Shown here: positions 34,008 to 40,970 of the stretch, piece by piece | Position numbering within the stretch: the stretch's first letter is position 1 | How the letters are laid out: the number at the start of each line of letters is the position of its first letter | Assembly: GCA_905215155.1 (NCBI GenBank) | Contig: CAJMPJ010000006.1 | Span: 1-64,000 of the forward strand | Reading direction: 5' to 3' | DNA from: an uncultured bacterium | Lineage (GTDB): Bacteria; Bacillota; Clostridia; Lachnospirales; Lachnospiraceae | Length of the DNA: 64,000 nt | Program-made: the position numbers and the translations under genes | The notes under the pieces: model-generated | What the model was told of the DNA's origin: nothing | The model's input: the letters and a program-made list of their open reading frames with translations, nothing else | Database searches by the model: none

Positions 34008-34702
34008 TGTTCACTCACCTCCTGCTTGGCCGTTCCGCTTTTGAAAGCGGAGCTACCTGAAAGCTTGGAGAGGAGAATCTTTCGTTCCATTTTATATTCT
34101 GGGCCGATAAAACCAAGCCTTAGAAGGAAGCAACGGAAAGCGTATTTTTCATTCTCTACTGATTTCTCGGTGGAATTGACACGGATCTGTTTTTTCGCCA
34201 TTTCGCATAGTGCCGTGACAAAATGGGTGTATGCCTTAACCTCCTCTGGGGAGCACTCACCTTGAAACCAAGGGAATGCTACAAATTCATCATTTACAAT
34301 GATGGGAATGGAATCCGTATTAAGTGCTTTCTTTATAAGAGCCGCTTTGCTCTCTACTAATCCTTTTAGGTTCTCGAGTGCCGTGTCTGTAAAATCTGCC
34401 CGTGGCATTTGAATTATCAAATTGATAGATTCTTCCGTTTCATTTGCTTCTGCTTTCGGAGGTGGTGTGTCAAATTCTTCTGAAATTGCTTTGAAGTCGT
34501 GAAGTCCTAATAGATCTTCGACCAATTCCTTATTATCTGGTCCACTTAGAACTCCGTTTTTGTTAACATTGTAGTCTGCCACCTCATATGCAAATGTAGG
34601 TGCTCCGAGATATTTTACAGGGGCATTTAGTTCTTGACTGATTGCGTTAACCAGTGCTTTTCTTTTTGGTCCTGTAACATTATAGTTAATCTGCATTTTC
34701 AT
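34004..34702 (-). CDS. Virulence-related-type protein of the amidoligase module
   Basis: I do not know a biochemical function for this 232-aa protein. It starts MKMQINYNVTGPKRKALVNA and its middle includes INLIIQMPRADFTDTALENL; homologous proteins in Firmicute mobile elements carry the label 'virulence-related', which is uninformative. The last 45 residues (ENEKYAFRCFLLRLGFIG to LSGSSAFKSG) match the C-terminus of the amidoligase. It may be a target, partner or localisation factor of that enzyme. Two in-frame ATGs (34702, 34696) are possible starts. Confidence 0.65.
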   Translation of the reverse strand: MKMQINYNVTGPKRKALVNAISQELNAPVKYLGAPTFAYEVADYNVNKNGVLSGPDNKELVEDLLGLHDFKAISEEFDTPPPKAEANETEESINLIIQMPRADFTDTALENLKGLVESKAALIKKALNTDSIPIIVNDEFVAFPWFQGECSPEEVKAYTHFVTALCEMAKKQIRVNSTEKSVENEKYAFRCFLLRLGFIGPEYKMERKILLSKLSGSSAFKSGTAKQEVSEQ

Positions 34703-34718
34703 ACCGCCTTTCTATTTT

Positions 34719-34757
34719 CGGTACGTACATATATCACTCTAAAAGCTGTTATTATCA
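34719..34757 (-). promoter_or_regulatory. Conserved upstream element of the 232-aa gene
   Basis: On the minus strand TTGATA, 16 bp, TGATAT is followed by ATGTACGTACCGAAA. It shares CTTTTAGAGTGATATATGTAC (with one change in the flanks) with the element before the amidoligase gene 1 kb away. Together they suggest common control. Confidence 0.55.
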
Positions 34758-34796
34758 AGTCATTTAGAGCATCTTTCTGTAGAAAATACTGTTCCA

Positions 34797-36053
34797 TTAA
34801 TCGGCGGTATTTTGTGTAGATAAATCAACATTTGGCAAATCACAATATCTGAATTTCGAGCTATCTCTTAAAAGAAACACACCATCAGAGTTTCCGACTT
34901 GCTCAATATACCTTTTCACAATGACATCACAGTACTTTTCATCTAGTTCAATGGTATAGCAGATTCTATCGGTCTGATCACAGGCAATCAATGTGCTTCC
35001 TGAACCACCGAAGGGATCAAGCACAATGCAGTTACTAAGGCTCGAGTTCATAATGGGATATGCCACAAGTGCCACGGGTTTCATGGTTGGGTGGTCGCTA
35101 TTTTTCTTTGGTTTCTCAAACTCCCAGATGGTGGTCTGCTTGCGGTCTGAATACCAGAGATGCTTGCCTTTCTTTTTCCATCCAAAGAGTACCGGTTCAT
35201 GTTGCCATTGATAAGGAGAGCGACCGAGAACAAGGGACTGCTTTTTCCATATACAAGTACCGGATAGATAAAATCCCGCATCGGAGAATGCTCTTCTGAA
35301 ATTGAGTCCTTCCGTATCAGCATGGAATACATAAATAGAAGCGTCCTTTGCCATCGCTGCTTCGGTGTTTTGAAATGCCGCAAGCAGAAAATCATAGAAC
35401 GCTTCGTTAGCCATGTTGTCATTTTTGATTTTTCCAGCAGTGCCTTCATAGTTAACGTTATATGGAGGGTCCGTAACTACCAGATTGGCAGCTTTCCCAT
35501 CCATCAAGACATCAAAGGTGTCTTTCTTTGTACTGTCTCCGCAGACTAATCGATGCTGTCCAAGTATCCAAACATCCCCTAAATGCGAAACAGCGGGCTT
35601 TTTCAGCTCGCTGTCTACATCGAAATCATCTTCTTTTATATTATCCTTAAGGGAATCTTTGAAAAGATCCTCTAACTCTCCTGGGTCAAATCCTGTAAGA
35701 GAAACATCAAAATCAGAAGCATTTAGGTCTGTAATGAGAAGTGCCAATTTATCTTTATCCCAATCGCCACTTATTTTATTTAGTGCAATGTTCAGAGCCT
35801 TTTCCTTTTGCTCATCCATTTCAACTACTACGCATTCTATTTCATCCATGCCCATACTCAGCAGGATTTTCAAGCGTTGATGCCCTCCAATGACTCTGCC
35901 TGTGGTCTTATTCCATATAACGGGTTCTACATATCCAAACTCCTCAAGGGAGCGTTTAAGTTTCTCATACTCTGGATCACCCGGTTTTAAATCTTTTCTT
36001 GGGTTATATTCAGCGGGGTTGAGTTGTTTCGTTTTAATCTTCTCTATCAACAT
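34797..36053 (-). CDS. ParB-like/DNA N6-adenine or N4-cytosine methyltransferase fusion
   Basis: The 418-aa protein joins a ParB/sulfiredoxin-like domain (residues 1-115; VIWNKTTGRVIGGHQRLKIL is the ParB-nuclease motif) to a beta-class methyltransferase. Motif IV DPPYNVNYEG (near residue 195) precedes motif I LDPFGGSGSTLIACD (near 360), the beta-class order. It should methylate phage and host DNA, using SAM. The gene overlaps MetK by 20 bp, so the SAM supplier and consumer are co-translated. ATG 36053 has AAAGGCGGTGG upstream; a GTG at 36080 is the alternative. No cognate restriction enzyme is adjacent, so it is probably an orphan methylase that protects the phage or regulates genes. Confidence 0.9.
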   Translation of the reverse strand: MLIEKIKTKQLNPAEYNPRKDLKPGDPEYEKLKRSLEEFGYVEPVIWNKTTGRVIGGHQRLKILLSMGMDEIECVVVEMDEQKEKALNIALNKISGDWDKDKLALLITDLNASDFDVSLTGFDPGELEDLFKDSLKDNIKEDDFDVDSELKKPAVSHLGDVWILGQHRLVCGDSTKKDTFDVLMDGKAANLVVTDPPYNVNYEGTAGKIKNDNMANEAFYDFLLAAFQNTEAAMAKDASIYVFHADTEGLNFRRAFSDAGFYLSGTCIWKKQSLVLGRSPYQWQHEPVLFGWKKKGKHLWYSDRKQTTIWEFEKPKKNSDHPTMKPVALVAYPIMNSSLSNCIVLDPFGGSGSTLIACDQTDRICYTIELDEKYCDVIVKRYIEQVGNSDGVFLLRDSSKFRYCDLPNVDLSTQNTAD

Positions 36054-37209
36054 ACTTTTCCACCGCCTTTCTATATTCACTGTATTTATTTACATCCTCC
36101 CACGGGAACAGACAACTATTAAAATGACCATAAGCCGCTGTGTTAGAATAAATCACATTTCTAAGACGTAGTTTTTCAATGATGGCCGCAGGTCTTAAGT
36201 TGAAAGTCTCCTGAGCTGCAATAGTTAATATTTCATCAGAAACAGTTCCAGTGCCAAGGGTATTTACAGTAAAGGCTACTGGATTTGCCTTACCAATGGC
36301 ATAGGAAATACTCACTTCACACTTCTTTGCATAACCACACCAAACAATATGCTTGGCAATATACCGAGCCATGTAAGCACCGCTTCGGTCAACTTTGGTT
36401 GGGTCTTTACCACAAAGAGCACCACCTCCATGAGATGCAAGCCCTCCATAGGTGTCGACCATGATTTTTCTACCAGTCAAACCCGTATCAGCAGCGGGAC
36501 CACCAAGAACAAACTGACCTGATGGATTGATGAGAAGTTCTGTTTCATCATCAAAAGGGAAATCCTCAAAGCATTGCCATAAGACATTGTTAAGAATATC
36601 TGCCTTAAGTTCTTCCTGCGTTTTATTCTTATCATGCTGCACAGAGATCACAATCGTCTTTATTCTCACTGGAGTGTCATCCTTATACTCCACCGTTACC
36701 TGTGCTTTACCATCGGGAAGAATCCCTTTGATCAGTTTTCCTTTGCGACAATCATCCAGTCTCTTTACGATTCTGTGAGACAGTACAAGGGGGAGAGGAA
36801 GCATTTCTCTTGTTTCCTTTGTGGCATAGCCATACATAGTTCCCTGGTCTCCAGCACCTATCGAACCGTACTGTTCATTTATACCATTTCGTTCTTCTAG
36901 TGCGGTATTCACACCAGCCGCAATATCTACACTTTGATTATGTACATATACATAAATCAAAAATTTTAGAGGATTGTATCCCACATCTTTCAGTACAATT
37001 TTTACAATGTCTCTAATGTTCACTTTCTCGCTGCAGGAGATCTCGCCCGCCACGATAATTTTTCCTTTAGTTGCCATAACCTCGCAAGCCACCCTTGATG
37101 CCCTATCTTTACGTAGGCAAGCTTCCAAAATGCTATCTGCTATGATGTCGCATAGTTTGTCAGGATGTCCAGCACATACACTTTCTGCTGTTAAATATCT
37201 TTTACTCAT
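36034..37209 (-). CDS. metK: Phage-encoded S-adenosylmethionine synthetase
   Basis: The 391-aa enzyme is a full-length MetK, compared with about 384 in E. coli. The signature sequences are present: ESVCAGHPDKLCD (ATP-binding), GAGDQGTMYGYATKE, and the P-loop-like GGGALCGKDPTKVDRSGAY, where chromosomal enzymes have GGGAFSGKDPTKVDRS; the F-S to L-C change is unusual. It makes SAM from methionine and ATP. It lies between TerS and the methyltransferase, whose start overlaps its end. The ATG at 37209 has GAGGAG ten bases upstream. It probably raises SAM for DNA methylation during infection or replaces host MetK activity. Confidence 0.92.
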   Translation of the reverse strand: MSKRYLTAESVCAGHPDKLCDIIADSILEACLRKDRASRVACEVMATKGKIIVAGEISCSEKVNIRDIVKIVLKDVGYNPLKFLIYVYVHNQSVDIAAGVNTALEERNGINEQYGSIGAGDQGTMYGYATKETREMLPLPLVLSHRIVKRLDDCRKGKLIKGILPDGKAQVTVEYKDDTPVRIKTIVISVQHDKNKTQEELKADILNNVLWQCFEDFPFDDETELLINPSGQFVLGGPAADTGLTGRKIMVDTYGGLASHGGGALCGKDPTKVDRSGAYMARYIAKHIVWCGYAKKCEVSISYAIGKANPVAFTVNTLGTGTVSDEILTIAAQETFNLRPAAIIEKLRLRNVIYSNTAAYGHFNSCLFPWEDVNKYSEYRKAVEKYVDRED

Positions 37210-37229
37210 TACATCATATCTCCTCATCT

Positions 37230-37781
37230 TTATTTTCCTCTGCGGGCAGATAGCAGTCGCTCCATCACATCGTCCTGTGGGTTTAAACCAGAATACTCTG
37301 TAGCACAGTTCTCTCTAACGATTTGATATATCTCCATCCATAGCCTGTTTGTCTGACTCATAAAGTTCTGACTCATTGCTACATAAGGACTTTGAATAGC
37401 ATTGCCGGTGGTTGGGTGCTTGGCTAGAAAGCCAAACTCGGTTACTGCTTCCTCACACTGTATCCATCTGGCCGCACTCATGGCATATCGCTCTAGAAGC
37501 TGTGGAAGTACCAAATGGGCACAGCCACGTTCCTCAAGCCATTTCCATGTAATTTCATAGATTTCACTTGCTACTAGGGTTTTCCCATCCTTTTGCACTG
37601 CGGAGAGCATGGCCATTGGCTTTGGCATTTCTTGCCCCTTCAGGTCAGCGGTATTTTGGAACTCCACGACTTCAAGCTTTCTCTTACCGGGATTTCCCTC
37701 TGCAATTTTGTCAGCAAGCGGTTTCTTCTTTTGACCGGAGCCTATACGGGCGCCGCCACGATTTGTTCCATCTTTGGCCAT
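37230..37781 (-). CDS. terS: Terminase small subunit, P27 family
   Basis: The 183-aa protein has the P27-type layout: a basic N-terminus (GGARIGSGQKKKPLADKIAEGNPGKRKLEV), then LLERYAMSAARWIQCEEAV and a C-terminus ending GLNPQDDVMERLLSARRGK. It recognises the packaging site and recruits TerL. The HNH gene just upstream and the late promoter nearby are usual; cos phages often need an HNH protein beside the terminase. Separation from terL is unusual. Confidence 0.87.
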   Translation of the reverse strand: MAKDGTNRGGARIGSGQKKKPLADKIAEGNPGKRKLEVVEFQNTADLKGQEMPKPMAMLSAVQKDGKTLVASEIYEITWKWLEERGCAHLVLPQLLERYAMSAARWIQCEEAVTEFGFLAKHPTTGNAIQSPYVAMSQNFMSQTNRLWMEIYQIVRENCATEYSGLNPQDDVMERLLSARRGK

Positions 37782-37892
37782 TCACTCACCTCTTTTCATC
37801 GATGGGCCTATTACCCCGTTTGAAACCGCGAATTTTCACGCGTTACCCCACGCCCGTTACACAAATGAAAAGCTGTGGAGATTTGACTCCCC

Positions 37893-38252
37893 CTACCGGG
37901 TTCCCCAGCGGTCTCCATCTCTTGCTGTGATGGCAGAGTGGCAAGGAGTACAAAGAGCCATCAGATTACTTTTATCGTGAGTCCCTCCTCTTGCAAGAGG
38001 AAGAATGTGATGGACTTCATTTGCTGGGGTCAGCTTTCCTTGTCGTTTACATTCCTCACAAAGGGGATGAGCTGCAATGTAGCGGTCACGTATCCTTTTC
38101 CAAGCACGACCATAACGCTTACGGGTTGCTGGGTCACGATCATACTTTTCATACCGTGCAGCTTCCTTCTTGCCATGCTCTTCACAAAAGCGCTTGTCGG
38201 TCAGCTCTGGGCAACCAGGGTAAGAGCACGGTCGCTTAGGTTTCTTTGGCAT
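37893..38252 (-). CDS. HNH endonuclease of the packaging module
   Basis: The 119-aa protein starts with a cysteine pair motif (PCSYPGCPELTDKRFCEEH) and carries a standard HNH nuclease: PLCEECKRQGKLTPANEVHHILPLARGGTHDKSNLMALCTPCH contains the CxxC/CxxC zinc ligands and the His-Asn-His. In HK97-like phages such a protein with TerL is needed for cos cleavage. It is the first gene of the late operon, behind AAAAGGAGG. Confidence 0.92.
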   Translation of the reverse strand: MPKKPKRPCSYPGCPELTDKRFCEEHGKKEAARYEKYDRDPATRKRYGRAWKRIRDRYIAAHPLCEECKRQGKLTPANEVHHILPLARGGTHDKSNLMALCTPCHSAITARDGDRWGTR

Positions 38253-38275
38253 ACTTGCACCTCCTTTTGCCCATA

Positions 38276-38314
38276 GAAAAAGCCCTCGCAGGAGAAATGC
38301 TCCCGTGAAGGCTT
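38276..38314 (-). terminator. Strong hairpin-terminator in the late leader
   Basis: On the minus strand AAGCCTTCACGGGAG (38300-38314) pairs with CTCCTGCGAGGGCTT (38280-38294) at 14 of 15 positions around a 5-nt loop, followed by TTTTCTATGG. It ends the early transcript after the sigma-like gene. It also lies about 20-55 nt after the likely start of the late promoter, so it could act as an attenuator of late transcription. Confidence 0.8.
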
Positions 38315-38339
38315 CTGTTTATTAATATTCCATACTACC

Positions 38340-38405
38340 ATTATATAACTTTCACTACGGACAAACAGTGTCAACGTATGCCAAACTGTGCCACAGTGTG
38401 CCAAC
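38340..38405 (-). promoter_or_regulatory. Late promoter candidate with four 10-bp iterons
   Basis: Four contiguous 10-bp units lie at 38396-38405, 38386-38395, 38376-38385 and 38366-38375: on the minus strand GTTGGCACAC, TGTGGCACAG, TTTGGCATAC, GTTGACACTG, sharing TGRCAY. A TATAAT box lies at 38340-38345. The TTGACA in the last unit is 23 bp from TATAAT, too far for a sigma-A promoter, so activation by a protein bound on one DNA face is likely. The array starts two bases after the stop of the sigma/ArpU-like gene. Confidence 0.7.
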
Positions 38406-38407
38406 TT

Positions 38408-38821
38408 TTATTTTGGAACCTTTAAATGTTGCAAAGCGGATGAATGGAGTCTATGCACGGTTCTCATAGAAACATTAAGGTTAACACAGATTTCTTCCCA
38501 GTTAAGAAAGTTAATGTATCGGTAGCGAAGAATCAGCTTCTCATCTACGTTTTCCATCTGGTTAATTGCTTCACGGATATCTGATTTAAGCTTTACTAGC
38601 CGTTCAACCTCTTGTTGTATCTGTTGCTCCAAATCTACTATTCTAATCACATACTTTTCAAAGGGTGGGTCAGTACACTTGGTTCGACTGACTTTTTCCT
38701 CAAGAACGGGGGATGAAACACTTCTTGATAGTTCCCTTAAGTTTTGTAACTCTTCAAGGTCGGAATTAATCAATTCATTCAGACGATAGGCCTGTTTTAA
38801 GAATTCCTTAGCTGTCATCAT
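38408..38821 (-). CDS. Sigma-like/ArpU-RinA-type late gene activator
   Basis: The 137-aa protein has a coiled-coil N-terminal half and a C-terminal helix-turn-helix resembling sigma-70 region 4: LRYRYINFLNWEEICVNLNVSMRTVHRLHSSAL. Phage proteins of this size and position (ArpU, RinA, DUF1492) switch on late transcription. It is the last gene of the early operon, just before the iteron-TATAAT region at 38340-38405, which is its likely target. ATG 38821 has GGAGG seven bases upstream and overlaps the previous stop (ATGA). Confidence 0.82.
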   Translation of the reverse strand: MMTAKEFLKQAYRLNELINSDLEELQNLRELSRSVSSPVLEEKVSRTKCTDPPFEKYVIRIVDLEQQIQQEVERLVKLKSDIREAINQMENVDEKLILRYRYINFLNWEEICVNLNVSMRTVHRLHSSALQHLKVPK

Positions 38822-39039
38822 CGCACCACCTCCTCTTGTAGCTGTTGGATTAACATGTCAGGTTTTAGAGAGGTAAGGACATTGAACAATTCAGAATGAA
38901 AGAAGCACTCCACCTCACGTTTCGTATATAAAGCAGAATCATTGCGAGGGTGTTTTGCTAGTCTTTTCAGTGCAAAACGATAATCCTTGACTGCCTGTAG
39001 AATAATGGCATTTGCCAGTTTTTCAAATGCATCCATCAT
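38818..39039 (-). CDS. Hypothetical phage protein
   Basis: The 73-aa protein (ALKRLAKHPRNDSALYTKREVECFFHSELFNVLT) is of a type found between the SNF2 helicase and ArpU-like genes in many Firmicute phages. It has no known function. It overlaps both neighbours by 4 bp. Confidence 0.6.
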   Translation of the reverse strand: MMDAFEKLANAIILQAVKDYRFALKRLAKHPRNDSALYTKREVECFFHSELFNVLTSLKPDMLIQQLQEEVVR

Positions 39040-40395
39040 ACAGCATCCCTCGCTTTCCCAAGATTTGCTTTGACCGCATTAATAAGATCGGATTGTGTCT
39101 TTTCCTTTCGTCTCAAGGCATTCATAACATCTTCATCAATCGTGCCTTTAGTAATAATGTGATGAATAACCACTGTCTCATTTTGACCTTGTCTCCAAAG
39201 TCTCGCATTTGTTTGCTGATAGAGTTCTAGACTCCAAGTAAGTCCAAACCAGATAAGCGTTGAACCTCCACTTTGTAAGTTGAGACCGTGTCCCGCTGAT
39301 GCAGGATGAATAACCGCTACAGAAATATCGCCGTTGTTCCAATCCTTGATATCCTTGGAAGTTTTAATTTCTCTGACATTGAATTTTGCCTTAATACGCT
39401 CTAAATCGTGATTATACCAATAGGCAATAAGCACGGGTTTTCCGTTAGCACCTTCAATTAAATCCTCAAGAGCATCTAACTTGCGGTCATGGATAATATG
39501 AGTATTTTTATCATCATCATAGACAGCACCGTTTGCCATTTGCAGGAGTTTGCCAGAAAGGACTGCTGCATTCATGGCATCAATCTCCTCATTGGCAAGC
39601 TCAAGAACCATATCTTCACGAAAGTGATCGTATACTGATTGTTCTTTATCATTTAGATACACCGACACTTCATTTATCACGCATTCTGGCATTTTCAGAA
39701 AATCGACTGATTTCATGGAAATGGTGATATCCGAAATGAGCCGATATATGGCATCTTCAGCACCGGGTAACGGTTTATATGAAAATACAATCTGCTGATT
39801 ACGTTTATCTGGAGTAAAGAAGGAATTGCGGTAGTGAGTTATGTATCTGCCGAGTCTTTTACCCATGTCGAGAATACGAAACTCTGCCCACAAATCCATT
39901 AACCCGTTACTGGATGGAGTACCTGTAAGACCCACAATGCGTTTTGCCCTAGGTCTGACTTTTAGTAAACTCTTAAATCTTTTTGCTCCATAGGACTTAA
40001 AAGATGACAATTCATCAATGACCACCATGTCATAATCAAAAGGAATGCCACTTTTGTTTACTAACCAGTCAACATTTTCTCTGTTTATAAGATAGACACT
40101 TGCTGGTTTCCTAAGAGCTGCTAACCGCTCCTGTTCTGTTCCAATAGCCACTGAATACTCCAGTCCTCTTAAATGCTCCCATTTGTTTATCTCAGCTGGC
40201 CAAGTATCCCTTGCTACCCTAAGAGGGGCAATGACCAGAACCTTTCCAATTTCAAAACGATCAAGACATAGGTCAAATATAGCCGTTAGAGTAATGACAC
40301 TTTTGCCAAGACCCATTTCTAAAAACACCGCAGCGATGGGATGCTCAAGTATGAAGTTCGTTGCATAAGTCTGATATTTATGAGGATTGTATTTC
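39036..40395 (-). CDS. SNF2-family DEAD/DEAH helicase
   Basis: The 452-aa protein has a superfamily 2 helicase core: FLEMGLGKSVITLTAI (Walker A), VVIDELSSFK (motif II, DELS in place of DEAH), VGLTGTPSSNGLMDLW (motif III), ASAGHGLNLQSGG and WRQGQNETVVIHHII (motifs V-VI). Phage members are thought to act in replication or recombination. I chose GTG 40395 because GGAGGG precedes it by eight bases; family members start MKYxPHxYQ, which this start gives. It overlaps the VRR-NUC gene by 18 bp, so the two are coupled. Confidence 0.9.
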
Positions 40396-40659
40396 ACCCA
40401 GTATCCCTCCAATCTGCTTAACATCATCAATGACATAGCAGGTAAAGCCTAACTTCTGTAATTGCTTTATTCTTCTAATCTGTAACAGGCGAGGTTTCTT
40501 TCCGGGAGCCTTTAATTCCACAAAAGCCATCTTCCCATGCGGTAAAATCACTAGGCGGTCTGGCATCCCATCTAAACCTGGACTAACAAACTTCGCCGCA
40601 ATGCCTCCTATCTTTTTTACCTCAGCCACCAGTTTCTTTTCGATATATTTTTCAAGCAT
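40378..40659 (-). CDS. VRR-NUC domain nuclease
   Basis: The 93-aa protein matches the VRR-NUC family of PD-(D/E)XK nucleases: GLDGMPDRLVILPHGKMAFVELKAPG contains the catalytic D...E-x-K. VRR-NUC proteins in phages probably resolve branched DNA and act with the neighbouring helicase. ATG 40659 has GGGAGG six bases upstream; the longer frame to 40743 has no ribosome binding site. Confidence 0.9.
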   Translation of the reverse strand: MLEKYIEKKLVAEVKKIGGIAAKFVSPGLDGMPDRLVILPHGKMAFVELKAPGKKPRLLQIRRIKQLQKLGFTCYVIDDVKQIGGILGEIQSS

Positions 40660-40684
40660 AAATACCTCCCATATAAAAAGGCTC

Positions 40685-40970
40685 GGAACAAGAAAACAAC
40701 TTTGACCCAATTTTCCTATACGCGCGCGTATGCGTGTATGCACAGGCTACTATTACTTCTTTTTACTATTTATAAATAAATAGGATACTTCTTGTTCCAC
40801 TTGTTCCGAACCGTTGATTTTCCTTATCATTACTAACTTTAGGGAAAGAACCAGTATGGGAACAAGGTAAGGTACAACTTAGCGTTGTTCCTCGACTCGG
40901 GAATAAGCTCGTTGCTTTCCGTAGACAGGAAACGTCACAACACCATTCTTGTTCCCAGTGTACTTGTTCC
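40685..40970. other. Candidate replication origin with GGAACAAG iterons
   Basis: GGAACAAG or its complement CTTGTTCC occurs at 40685-40692, 40791-40798, 40800-40807, 40859-40866, 40948-40955 and 40963-40970, six exact copies in 286 bp. Between them are a 28-nt perfect alternating pyrimidine-purine run (40717-40744) and an A+T-rich stretch (about 40749-40790). The site lies between VRR-NUC and the VirE primase and overlaps the latter's 3' end. The layout resembles an iteron origin; no initiator binding is shown. Confidence 0.5.
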
